Source of the DNA: Hydnum rufescens UP504
Taxonomy: Eukaryota; Basidiomycota; Agaricomycetes; Cantharellales; Hydnaceae
DNA length: 64,000 nucleotides
Assembly: GCA_014904985.1 (NCBI GenBank)
Contig: MU128928.1
Span: 18,527-82,526, forward strand
Reading direction: 5' to 3'
Positions 32,317 through 44,474 of this stretch are shown piece after piece (within the stretch, counting starts at the first letter, position 1; the number at the start of each line of letters is the position of its first letter). The notes under the pieces were generated by a model. It searched no databases. It was not told where the DNA came from and saw only the letters and a list, made by a program, of their open reading frames with translations. Both the position numbers and the translations under genes were made by a program.

Positions 32317-35300
32317 CACCTTGGTCAGTCATCTAAGCCTACCTAGTTAGGTACCACTTCCGGGGCAGATAATGGTACCTAAGTAGGTCCCATCACTATT
32401 CCAGCCAAAATGGCCATTTTTATGATTTCACCTCCTGGCCCAGAATTGGCCAAAATGGCCAAAAATTGGCCGAAACTGGGACTTGAAGAGAATCTCAGAC
32501 TTGCAGGACAGCGGGCCATGTGGGCTTATCAGGGATAATCACCAGTAATTATTATTATATTCCCCCCTCTGGTGTTTCATTTATAGTTATTTATTTATTA
32601 TCATTATCACTATATACACCAGGTGGGGGCTGTTTTCATTTGGCAGTCTCGTGTTTTGTTCTTATGAACTAATGTATTTATTTATTTAAAAATTCAATTA
32701 AAAAAACATACCACACACCCACTGTGGAAGATAAAAACATCCAGTATCAGAAAATGCGAATATCCATTGATCCCAGCCATTGGAATGATCATGTGACCTA
32801 TTATGAAATCAATTACAGCTATGCACAGAAATCGAATTCGTTCTATAACTCCGTCAGTTTTGATCGGAGAGGTACGCCCATATAACTCTCGGAAAGCCAC
32901 GATTCATACCTTTCGAATGGTACCAAACACAAGTCAAACGGACCAGAAATGCACTCTCCAGACCAATATTACTGTCAAAATCCGGGATTTTCAGTAAAAA
33001 ACGAATTTCTCCGTCAGTTCACATTCAATCCTCTCAGAACAACCGCGCCTGGAAAGATATAAAAAGTTCGCATCCAATGGTACTGAGCACGCGAAGAACA
33101 GATCAAAACTGAACTCTACAGAATGATATTACTATCAGAATAAACACCCATCAGTAAAAAATGAATTTCTCTGTCAGTTTACACCGGATCTGCTCGGAAC
33201 CACCGCGCCCAGAAATCTGTTAAAACTCCGCATCGAATGATACCAAGAACGTCTATTACGGATGTAAACTGTTGTTTCTGCATCGAATCCCATCCCATGC
33301 ACTTGTCCCCATTATCAACCAGCAACAAAAACATCTTAACCACTGGACTACTAACAAATTAATCTCCAAGAACTCGGAAATATCCTTTGATTTCATCTCC
33401 CATTGCCACAAATAACTTCTAGAACCTCACAGATAAGAAAGATAACACTCCCTTGACTACCCTTTTGTTCTGTTTATGAATGACTCGCCCTCCTTGCAAC
33501 CACTTTATGAAAGATAACACCTCTTAGCAACCCTTTTGTTCTGTTTATGAATGACTCACCTATCTTGCAACCACTTTATGAATGACTCACCTATCATGCA
33601 ACCACTTTATGAATGACTCACCCTCCTTGACAACCCTATTGTTCTCACATATGACTCACCTAGGAGTGAGTCATATTCTTTAAACACAGCCACCTTCAGA
33701 AAGGTATAAAAGCTGGTAGATTTTCCTGTATCCCCCCATCATCTTCTCACTACTGGAATATACTACTGTCTACAAATCTGCTTGCATCTTAAGAGAGTAC
33801 TGATCTAAAGCCATCTGAAGCTAAGTCATATACAAGGTTGTTAAGACTAAGTCACTGGAAGCCCTCTACGCGAAATACTGAGCCAAGGATAGTTGCAGGA
33901 CCTAAGGTTAGAGTTGCTGGACATCCAAGGAAAGGTGAGTAAAAACAAAGTTAAGTCAGAAGAAGAAAGAAACACTTTGACATACTAGATCAAGCTTAAA
34001 CTAGTCTAGAGTCCTCTTTAGAATCCGCATTTTGACCAGGAGGACACAAAATAGGTACCCACAAATAGCAGTAAACAGTTCAATACAACACGTATAAGCC
34101 TTTCACAAGCATCCCATGATATATCATTGACTATAGCTAGTCCATACCACAATCTTATCCTCCACTGAATACCATATCTAACTTGTTAGAGAGTGATCAA
34201 CCATCAGAGCGAACCAGCCCATTGAATAAAAACAGAAATACAGTCTCCCATCTACACACTGGCTGAACCAGAGTTTGATTTGACAGTCATCGGAGCTCCC
34301 AATCCTTCTTCTATACTGCTAGGGCAGGTGTGTGGTACCGTTTGTTGTTTCCTCAGGACTTAGGATGGGGGGTCATCCGGTGTTCAGATGCGGGTTCAGG
34401 GGACATGTTGCTGGGGTGTCAGGCAGCAAAATAGTAAGGAGGAAATTCAAAGCAGCGCAAAAAGAGCAGCTATCACTGCTCTTTTTGTGCCACTTGCAAA
34501 TAAAAATAAAAATAAAAATAAAAGACCACACCCGCTGAGGGGGCTATGTGGTACTGGGCATTTCTGCCTTGGGGCTGGGATGGGGGCTCGCCTGGCTCGT
34601 TGGTAGCCATTTGGGCGGCATGGCCTGGTGGTTCACCATTGTGTGGGTCGTTCGGGGGTTGCGGCTGTCTGTTGTCGTTTTGGGAGCTTTAAATTTGATC
34701 CTAGAATGGAATGATAACATATGTTAGTAAAAAAATTCGAAGTGACGCTGGAGGAGCAGCTTGTGCTGCTCCTTTGGTGTCACTGTAGATGTAGAAAGTT
34801 AAAAAAAAATACCTTGTAATACCACACACCCGCATTGGCGGGTGTGTGGTACTCATTTTTGCCCAGGGTCATGTACCCTTGACTGCTGGTTTTCCATACA
34901 GTGGGTTGGGGGTTTTCGGGCACGTACTCGTTTGGGGGGAAGGAAGATCTAGAATCCAAAATTTTAGATTAGTAAAAGTTAAAGCAACGCAAAAAGAGCT
35001 GCCTTTGCAGCTCTTTTTGCGCCATTGGGGGTGCACTACATTACATACCTTGTATAGAACCACACACCCGCTACTGCAGGTGTGTGGTTCATCTCTTTGT
35101 TCGGTGCGTTGTCATTCACGGCGATGTTGTCATTCCAGGGGGCTTGCTTTGCGGGTCTTCACTTGTGGTGATACCTAGAATAAAAAATTATTAGTTAAAA
35201 AATTATAAGCGACGCAAAAAGAGCAGCGAAAGCTGCTCTTTTTGCATCGTCGGGGGTGTGTTACATACCTTGCATAGATAGAACCACACACCCACTACTG

Positions 35301-36537
35301 CAGGTGTGTGGTTCTCTTCATGTGGTGCGTCGTCGTTCGCGGGGGTGTTGTCATTCTGGGGGGCTTGCTTCGCGGGTCTCCATTTGTGACAATACCTAGA
35401 ATAAGAAATCATTAGTTAAAAAATTAAAAGTGATGCAAAAAGAGCAGCTTTCGCTGCTCTTTTTGTGTTGTTGGGGGTGCATTACATACATAGATAGAAC
35501 CACACACCCGCTACTGCGGGTGTGTGGTTCGTGGTGTGCTGTTGTTCGCCAGTCCCCCTTGCGGGCATGGTGGGCTTGCTCCATGGGTCGCCATTTGTGA
35601 GGATACCTAGAATGAAAAATTATTGGTTAAAAAATGAAAAACGATGCAAAAAGAGCAGCTTTCACTGCTCTTTTTGCACCGTTGGGGGTACATTACATAC
35701 CGAGTATAAAACCACACACCTGCAGTAGTGGGTGTGTGGTTCTCTTCATGTGGTGCATCGTTTGCGGGGGTGCTGTCATTCTGGCTTGCTTCATGAGTTC
35801 ATTTGTGGCGATACCTAGAATAAAATATTATTAGTTCAAAAAATAAAAGCAACACAAAAAGAGCAGCTGTTGCTGCTCTTTTTGCGTTGTTGGGGGTACA
35901 TTACATACCTTGTATAGAACCACACACCCGCTACTGCGGGTGTGTGGTTCGTCCCTTCGTTTGGCATTGTTGTTTGCGGTCTCCTTTGTTGTTCTGGGGG
36001 CTTGCTCCGCAGGTCCTCATTTGTGGCAGGTCAGGCCTCCTTGTTGGCACCTGGGACAAAGCCATATCCTAGAATAATAAAGTTGTTAGTAAAGAAATTA
36101 AAACCAGTGCAAAAAGAGTAGCTTTCACTACTCTTTTTGCGCTGTTGTACCTACTAAAATGGAAACTTACCTTATGACCACACACTGGCAGCAGCGGGGG
36201 TGTGGTCGCGGGGTCGCGGGGTCATGTGGTGGTCATGTGTGTCGCCTTAGGATGTGGCTGCGTAGTTGCGAAATTCAATGCTGGCAACTGCCAATACTCA
36301 AGAAGCGCCCAAGTGCTGGCACTACAAGCACAGTACACATTAATAGTAAGCATGTAGATGCAAAATAAATACTATATAATAAATATTTGTCCAAGAAAAT
36401 TCTAAGAAGAAGAAGATAATGAGTCAGAGCTCAATAAGGTGTGATATGGCTAATTGCAAAGTGGATTGGGCCACTTCTATGCATCAGAATTGGCCAAAAT
36501 TTGAATATATTGATGGTATATATGCACTGTACATGGA
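32317..36537. mobile_element. foldback copy D: reversed right half, interrupted by repeat X
   Basis: Begins with the right TIR reversed (CACCTTGGTCAGTC). After the X insertion it runs through the whole right arm in reverse. Intronic hairpins: 34457, 34744, 34988, 35214, 35433, 35643, 35853 and 36107 (starts). Introns on minus match the intact copy in length, for example 36069-36170 (102 nt) and 34701-34812 (112 nt). It ends inside the central palindrome at 36537, where the next TIR begins. Confidence 0.75.
32722..34318 (+). mobile_element. repeat X copy 4 (about 1.6 kb, LTR-like)
   Basis: Starts TGTGGAAGATAAAAAC and ends CTTCTTCTATACTG. Holds GGTATAAAAGCTGG at 33703 and AATAAA at 34225, in the order expected of an LTR promoter and polyadenylation signal. 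A tRNA-like pair lies on minus near 33268-33352. It splits the exon-end hairpin whose halves are at about 32709-32721 and 34319-34336. Confidence 0.6.
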
Positions 36538-36620
36538 CACCTTGGTCAGTCATCTAAGCCTACCCAATTAGGTACCACTTCCAGGGACAGATAATGGACC
36601 TAACATGGTCCCATCACTAT
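36538..36620. repeat. isolated right TIR (reversed) of the foldback family
   Basis: CACCTTGGTCAGTCATCTAAG followed by a decayed form of the TIR hairpin (ATAATGGACC where other copies have ATAATGGTACC). Sequence beyond about 36680 no longer matches the family. Confidence 0.65.
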
Positions 36621-37963
36621 TTCGGCCAAATTCGGTCATTTAGGTCTTTCCCTTTGAAATCTCTCACTCAAGCTTCTGGCTGAAAATTGGCCGAACATTG
36701 GCCAAAATGATGGCTTAGAGCTCAAGCCCTTAGAACACTTTAATTAAAGGCCATTATAGATGGCTTCAAGTCTGCCTTTAAGGAATCAAACTTAAACTTA
36801 GGAATTTTTAGATATAATCAAACAGTTTTTAGAATATAACAGTACTATATACACAAGATATCATAACCATATGGTACTGTTCAACTGCATCTTCAGAAAG
36901 AGTTGAGGAGAAGAAGGGAGGAGGAGCAAAACACTTGAAAAAGAGAGAAGATAAAGACTCGACCGAAAGGGAATTGTCTCTCTCGAGTTGAGGGTGCTAT
37001 CTGGAAGGGTTTGCATATCCTTGATGAGGCTGACTAGGTGACAATCGTGTGCCACCACGATGGTTGGCAGATGAAAAATGTGGGTGGCAATTATCGCATA
37101 TCTAAGCTGGAAGGTTGCACGCCGAATCCGACATCATCAAGCCCGTGAGGTGCAAACATGAATGTCTGGTATGCGGAGGAACATGATGCTATTCAGATGG
37201 CGATCCATGAGGCCGGTATGCACTCCAATGAACACATGTTGACTTGAATTCCTTTATGAATCACTTACAGGACTGGATTCTGCCCTTCGCTGTTCACCTT
37301 CTACACAAATTTCACAGATCTCAACAACCCTCGGAGAATTGTGGGAATCATTCTCTCTCTCAACTAACCCTACCCCTTCCAACATACGATCTATCATGCC
37401 TTTCCGCTCGAATAGCGTACATGCAGACGTCACACATGTCCACGCTCTGTCTAACACCCTTTTCCCCGAAGGTTTTGACAACACAAGCGCTTGATTCAGA
37501 TTGGTGAAGATTGCAGTCGAACAATGTGAAAAAATTCTAGCAGTCACCTCCGAGGTGCTCTAGGAAAATAGACGAAAACGAAGAATGCAGTCAACGTGAC
37601 ATCTGCTCTGATGACTCTGTAAATACATATGAATCCAAATAGAGTCTTGCATTGTGTCTGGATTTGACAGATAATAAAATCAATGTTGCATTCCGTTGTA
37701 TTGGAACAAAGTCGGGTTTAGATAGCTCTCCAAGTTCGAGGTCGGATGGAATATGGCACTGACAAACTAGTGTTTCTGCGACTCAGCTCAAACTCTGGAA
37801 TTCTTGGTCTGGGGACACCCAAAGTTGGCCTTGGGACACCCAGGGTTAGGCTGTGGGACACCTGAATTAGGCCATGGGATCCTCAGATAGGGGTTGGTCT
37901 GCCTAGTGTCCGCGACTCAAAGTCACGAAAATCTTTCTCATCTGTTGTAGTTGGTGACTCTGC
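36621..37963. other. no supported gene
   Basis: Low-complexity-free sequence with short ORFs on both strands, none with a domain or intron pattern I can support. Confidence 0.45.
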
Positions 37964-38088
37964 AACTTGACTTGATTCGACTCGACTTGACTTGACTTGA
38001 CTCGGCTTGACTTGACTTGACTTGACTTGACTTGACTCGACTTGACTTGACTTGACTCAACTTGACTTGACTCAACTTGACTCAGTTG
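37964..38088. repeat. CTTGA pentamer microsatellite
   Basis: Tandem CTTGA with CTCGA and CTCAA variants over about 125 bp. Confidence 0.9.
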
Positions 38089-38304
38089 AGCATCAGCATG
38101 TAAGTAAATAAAGTATGTACAGTTTAAGTGCTTATGGAAAAGGTGGGAGGGCAAAGGAAATACAATCAATCCATTGAGATTAAGTTTCCATCAACTAATT
38201 AAGAAAACTAAAACTATGCACATTTGGAAGGAGAAAATTCTTGAAAGGGCTGAAGCAAGGAATATTCAGAAGGCAGGTAGTGCTGCGGGTGACAGACTTC
38301 ATGA

Positions 38305-38446
38305 GACTCACGATGAAGTGCACAAGCTTCACAACTTGTGATGAAGTTCGTGAGGTTTGCGAGACTCGCGACGAGGTTCATGAGATTGAGACTCATGGGG
38401 AAGTTTGTGAGGTTGGCGAGAGTCGTGATGAAGTTCATAAGGAGAC
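38305..38446. repeat. degenerate GATGAAGTTCGTGAG-type tandem repeat
   Basis: Three to four imperfect units of about 30-45 bp (GATGAAGTTCGTGAGGTTTG, GACGAGGTTCATGAGATTGA, GAAGTTTGTGAGGTTGGCG). They translate to Glu/Val-rich repeats but show no gene context. Confidence 0.55.
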
Positions 38447-39929
38447 CAGGCTGGTCAGTCACATGGGGGACCTAATTTAGGTACCACTTTCGGGGCAGAA
38501 AATGGTACCTAATAGGTCCCCCAGACCTTATGGCCAAATCAGGCTGTTCCAATTCAGTTTTTGGGCCATCTATCGGCCAATCCATGGCTGTGCCAGGTTA
38601 TATACTTATTTATTATTATTTGTTTACTATTTATTATTATTATTATTACTATTATTATATACATATTATACTATACCCCCCGGGGTCTGCCACCACAGGG
38701 GGGGATAGTTTATGCAGGTCACGTGCCCACATATACCCACCGTACCCTCCGCAGCGAGTGCGGTCGGGGGCCGGTTCCTTTTGGGCACTCCCTCACGGGG
38801 TCGGTCTTCGTTTGTGGGGGTTCGTTTGTAGTTATTGTTTGCCGCGTCTCGTTCGGCCGGTTCTGCTTGGGGGCTCACGGGGATTCTGGTTCAGGATCTA
38901 GAGAAATAAATAATAAAATATTAGTACAACTGTAATGCAGCGCAAAAAGAGCAGCTTATGCTGCTCTTTTTGCGCCACAAGAATAAGAAATAAAAAAATA
39001 AGAAAAAACATACTTGTAGTACCCCACACCCGCTGCAGCGGTGTGGGGTACTGGGGCCATGTACTCTGGCTGGTATGTACGGCGGTTCGTACAGGTGCCC
39101 GTTGTTCGGGCGTTGATAAGGGGGTTATGGGGGTGTTGCGTCGGTATTTATTTGCAGGGCATGTTAAGACCTACAGATAAACCTTTTTAATTAGTTAAGA
39201 ATTAAAAACCACACAAAAAGAGCAGCTTTCGCTGCTCTTTTTGCGTGGCTGTAGCTACTAGGGTGGTGGGGGCTTACCTTATATAGAACCACACACCCGC
39301 CGTGGCGGGTGTGTGATTCTGGGCCCTTGTTCTTTATTTGGCGCGTTGCCGTGTCGTGTTGCTGTGTCGCGTTGTTATGTTGCATTGTTGTGCCACGTTC
39401 CCGTGTTGTGCTGTGGTGTATCGCGCTGCCGGGTTGCCGTGTCGCGTTGTCTCATCGTTTCACAGGTTATCTTCGTGCGTTGGATGGGCTCCTATCTGGA
39501 ATAAAGTGCATCAGTGAAAAAAATCCCAAAGCAGTGCAAAAAGAGCAGCTTACACTGCTCTTTTTGCGCCACAACAATAAAAAATAAAAATAAACCTTGT
39601 AGTACCCCACACCTGCTGTAGCGGGTGTGGGGTACTGCGGTCCGTTGTTCGGGTGTCGATAGTCAGGGGTTACGGGGGCTCTCGCATGGGTATTCGTTCG
39701 TGTGGGAAGTGATGACCTATAATACAAGACTATATGTTAGTTAAGAGTTAAAGACCATGCAAAAAGAGCAGCTTTCGCTGCTCTTTTTGCATGGCTGTAG
39801 CTACTGAGGGGGGGGGACTTATCTTATATGGAACCACACACCCGCCGTGGCGGGTGTGTGATTCCGGGCCCTCGTTTGGCGCGTTGCCATATGTCACATC
39901 GTCATTGTCGCGTTGTTGTCATGTCGTGT
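38447..39929. mobile_element. foldback family copy F: left end and left arm
   Basis: CAGGCTGGTCAGTC TIR with hairpin, TTA microsatellite, then intronic hairpins at 38939-38975, 39213-39247, 39535-39570 and 39757-39792 with matching exon-end hairpins. The left flank is AGGAGAC. It is cut at 39929 by the start of the next copy. Splice signals read on minus (for example a GTAAGC donor near 39278). Confidence 0.7.
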
Positions 39930-42681
39930 CACCTTGGTCAGTCATCTAAGCCTACCTAGTTAGGTACCACTTCCGGGGCAGATAATGGTACCTAAGTAGG
40001 TCCCATCACTATTCCGGCCGAAATGGCCATTTTTATGATTTCACCTCCTGGACCAGAATTGGCCGAAATGGCCGAAAATTGGCCGAAAATTGGCCAAACT
40101 GGGACTTGGAGAGAATCTCAGACTTGCAGGACAGCAGGCCATGCGGGCTTATCGGGGATAATCACCAGTAATTATTATTATATTCCCCCTCTGGTGTTTC
40201 ATTTATAGTTATTTATTTATTATCATTATCACTATATACACCAGGTGGGGGCTGTTTTCATTTGGCAGTCTCATGTTTTGTTCTTATGAACTAATGTATT
40301 TATTTATTTAAAATTCAATTAAAAAAACATACCACACACCCGCTAGGGCAGGTGTGTGGTACCATTCATTGTTTCCTCAGGACTTAGGACAGGGGGTTGT
40401 CCGGTGTTCAGATGTGGGTTCAGGCGGCATGTTGCTGGGGTGTCAGGCAGCAAAACAGTAAGGAGGAAATTCAAAGCAGCACAAAAAGAGCAGCTATCAC
40501 TGCTCTTTTTGTGCCACTTGCAAATAAAATAAAAATAAAAATAAAAGACCACACCCCGCTGAGGGGCTATGTGGTACTGGCATTTCTGCCTTGGGGCTTG
40601 GATGGGGGCTCGCCCGGCTCGTTGGTGGCCATTTGGGCGGGCGTGGCTTGGTGGTTCACCATTGTGTGGGTCATTCGGGGGTTGTGGCTCTCTGTCGTCG
40701 TTTCGGGACCTTTAAATTTGATCCTAGAATGGAATGATAACATACATTAGTAAAAAAATTCGAAGTGACGCCGGAGGAGCAGCTTGCGCTGCTCCTTTGG
40801 CGTCACTGTAGATGTAGAAAGTTGAAAAAAAAAATACCTTGTAGTACCACACAACCTTGCATTGGCAGGTGTGTGGTACTGCGTTTTTGCCCGGGTTCCG
40901 TACCCTCTCAGCTGCCGTTTTCCGTACAGTGGGTTCGGGGTTTTTGGGCACATACTCGCTTTGGGGGAAGGAAGAATCTAAGAATACCAAATTTAGATTA
41001 AGTAAAAGTTAAAGCAATGCAAAAAGAGCTGCCTTCCGCAGCTCTTTTTGCGCTGTTGGGGGTGCACTACCATACATACCTGGTAAAGAACCACACACCC
41101 GCTACTGCGGTGTGTGGTTTGTCTTTGTTCGTGCATCATTGTTCACGGCGATGTTGTCGTTCCGGGGGGCTCGCTTTCGCGGTCTTCACTTGTGGTGATA
41201 CCTAGAATAAAAAACTATTAGTTAAAATTAAAGCAACGCAAAAAGAGCAGCTTTCCACTGCCTTTTTGCATCGTCGGGGGTGTGTACATACCTTGCAATG
41301 AGAAAACCACACACCCGCTACTGCGGTGTGTGTGTTCTCTTCCGTGTGGTGCGTCATCGTTCGCAGAGTGTTGTCTTTCTGGGGGGGGCTTGCTTTCGTG
41401 GGTCTCCATTTGTGACAATACTAAGAAAAGAACTCATTAGTTAATAATTATAAGCGACACAAAAGAGCAAGCCTTTCACCGCTCTTTTTGCATCGCAGGG
41501 GTGTGTTACATACCTTGCATAGATAGAACCACACCACCGCTACTGCAGGTGTGTGGTTCTCTTCGTGTGGTGCGTCCGTCATTCGCGGGGGTGTTGTCAT
41601 TCTGGGGCTTGCTTCGCGTCTCCATTGTGACAATACCTAGAAAGAAATCATTAGTTAAAAAATTAAAACGACACAAAAAGAGGCAGCTTTCACTGCTCTT
41701 TGCATCGTCGGGGTGCGTTACATACATAAGATAGAACCACACACCCGCTACTGCGGGTGTGGTTATGGTGTGTTCGTCATTCGCAGTCCTCCCTTGCGGC
41801 GTGGTGGGCTTGCTCCGTGAGTCTCATTTGTAGATACTATGAATGAAAAATTATTAGTTAAAAATGAAAAATGATGCAAAAAAGAGCAGCTTTTCCTGCC
41901 TTTTTGCACGTGTCGGGGTAACATACATAACGAGTATAAAACCACAACACTGCAGCACGGGTGTTTGGTTCTCTTCATGTGGTGCAGTCATTTGCTGGGG
42001 TGCTGTCATTCTGGCTTGCTTTCGGGTTCATTTGTGCGATACCTGATAAAATATTATATTCAAAAATAAAGTGACACAAAAAGAGCAGCTGTCGGCTGCT
42101 CTTTTTGCGCGGGGTACATTACATACCTTGGTATAGAACCACACCCCCGCTACTGCAGGGTGTTGTCGTCCCTTTCGTTGGCATTGTTGTTCGCCGGTCT
42201 AGTGCGCTCCCTTTGTTGTTCTCCTTGTGCGGGTCCTTTGTTGTTTGCTGGTCTCCTTTGTTGTTCAGTCTCCTTTGTTTTCTGGGGGGCTTGCTCCGCA
42301 GGTCCTCATTTGTGGCAGGTCAGGCCTCCTTGTTGGCACCTGGGACAAAGCCATATCCTAGAATAATAAGAGTTGTTAGTAAAGAAATTAAAACCAGTGC
42401 AAAAAAGAGTAGCTTTCTACTCTTTTTGCGCTGTTGTACCTACTAAAATGGAAACTTACCTTATGACCACACACCCGCAGCAGCGGGGGTGTGGTCCGGG
42501 GTTCGGGGTCGTGTGGTGGTCATGTGTGTCGCCTTAGGATGTGGCTGCGTAGTTGCGAATTCAACGCTGGCACCTGCATACTCAAGAAGCGCCAAGTGCT
42601 GGCACTACAAGCACAGTACACATTAATAGTAAGCATGTAGATGCAAATAAATACTATATAATAAATATTTGGTCCAAGAAA

Positions 42682-42706
42682 NNNNNNNNNNNNNNNNNNN
42701 NNNNNN
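42682..42706. other. assembly gap (25 N)
   Basis: 25 consecutive N at the point where the central palindrome of the reversed foldback copy is interrupted. Confidence 0.99.
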
Positions 42707-43464
42707 GCAACACTGGAAGTCCTCAAACCATCCAATCCCCCTGAAGATAATATTGGAAGAGATCCCAAACTGAGGGATTTCTATCAAGCCCAGTAGCCCC
42801 CCATAGTACACTGCTTCCATCAAACAGTGTGTGAATGACAAGGCAGATGAATGCCTTAAAGCCCCAACACTAGAAATGCTCCTGTGCCTTGAGTTGTTAT
42901 CAGATCGTCCTGAATGTACTGGAATTGGAATGCCACGATAAAGGCCTTTCTTCCAAGCCCATATATGAGGAGAAGCATGTAGATTACATGACGAAGTGAG
43001 GGTGGGAATGAAATATCAGCTCCAAAGTGCGTTGGGAGCTCCTGAAGGTGAAATTCGCCACGGATAAGCTCGCCAATGGTACCTTTGGAAAGCCTAAATC
43101 ACAGCTTTTGATCGAGCACAATATTGTATGTTTTGGTGGGGATTTGGCAACAAAGAGGCAGGAGGAGTACAGAGGTGATGAGGAGATCACACTCATCTCA
43201 CTCCTGAGCATGTAGTTCACCTCCAATCGTCTCACAAATGGGACCAATGGAAAGCTGTGATTCACAGCTCCATGTCAAGCCTATTATGAAGACGATTGGA
43301 AACAACTCATGAAGATATGGGGGAAAAGGTGGGAAACAGGGCATAGGAAAGACGAAGCCACTGTGCCCCCAATACCCCACCAAAATGCGCGATATAGGGC
43401 TTGTTTGAAAGCGTTGATTCAGGGCTTTCCATCGGGCATACGAACGCAATGAATACGACAATTG
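42707..43464. other. unassigned sequence after the gap
   Basis: No gene supported. It contains internal similarity (for example AAAGCTGTGATTCACAGCTCC and AAAGCCTAAATCACAGC blocks) suggesting an old repeat. Confidence 0.35.
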
Positions 43465-43730
43465 TGCTACTCCCTGAAACCACACAGAGGTGATAATAGG
43501 GACATGGCGACAATTAAGGACCCTGGTATGCCACCCTCCAGAAACCTCACAGAGGTGGTTTCTGGTTGTTGCAGTGTCCATCCCCCCCTCTTGTGCTACT
43601 CCCTGAAGCCACACAGAGGTGGAAACAACAGGGAAATGGCGACAGCTAAGGACTCTAGTATGCCACCCTCCAGAAACCTCACAGAGGTGGTTTCTGGGTG
43701 TTGCAGTGGTCATCCCCCCCCCCCTCTCCC
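43465..43730. repeat. tandem duplication, period about 129 bp
   Basis: Two units starting TGCTACTCCCTGAARCCACA at 43465 and 43594. Each contains CCACCCTCCAGAAACCTC and ends in a C-run. Confidence 0.8.
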
Positions 43731-44474
43731 CTAAAATAAAGTTCTAATGCACCTATCACACCAAAACCAGCAGAGGTGGCTTAGGGGCAGTGATAGGAAT
43801 TGACACCCAGAGGGTGTCCCCAGACCTCCTGTTGATCAGGATGGAATGTGCTCAAGTCACTGTCCACTCAGAGGTGACAGTGACCTTGTGCAATGTTTCC
43901 TAAGCAGCAGCTATGGGGATTGATGCCAGATCAGTAAAAATCAAAAAGATAGTGCAAAAGAGCTGCACAGGCAGCTCTTTTTGGCACCAATGTTATATAC
44001 TAGGTAGCATATACTCACCTTACTTCCACAGCCCAGGTGTTCTAGGGTGTGGTGTTGAGTTGGGGAATAAGGGTGTGGTGAGTTGCAAGGAAAGGGCACA
44101 GCCACTGTGCCTTTCCTCACAACTCAACCCACCACCTTATTCCCCACTCACACCAACACCTAGAACAACCTGGGCTGTGGAAGTAAGGTGAGTATATGCT
44201 ACCTAGTATATACATTGGTGCCAAAAGAGCTGCCTGGTGCAGCTCTTTTGCACTATCTTTTGATTTTTACTGATCTGGCATCAATCCCCATAGCTGCTGC
44301 CTTAGGAAACATTGCACAAGGTCACTGTCCACCTCTGAGTGGACAGTGACTTGAGCACATTCCATCCTGATCAACAGGAGGTCTGGGGACACCCCTCTGG
44401 GTGTCAATTCCTATCCAGCCATAAGCCACCTCTGCATGGTTTTGGTGTGATAGGTGCATTAGAATTTATTTTAG
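43731..44474. mobile_element. 744-bp mini-foldback with two divergent hairpin introns
   Basis: Almost entirely an inverted repeat: both ends read CTAAAATAAA..TCTAATGCACC, with the centre near 44105. Each arm carries an intron-like stretch pointing outward. On plus: AAGGTGAGTATATGC donor (about 44188), hairpin CCAAAAGAGCTGCC / GCAGCTCTTTTG (44218-44255), TTTTTACTGATC and a CCCATAG acceptor (about 44292). The left arm mirrors this on minus (hairpin 43950-43985). Sequence outside the hairpin differs from the 4.5 kb family. Confidence 0.65.

Noticed and set aside
43198..43713. 171-aa minus ORF as a gene
   Set aside because: It spans a 129-bp tandem duplication and shows no domain.
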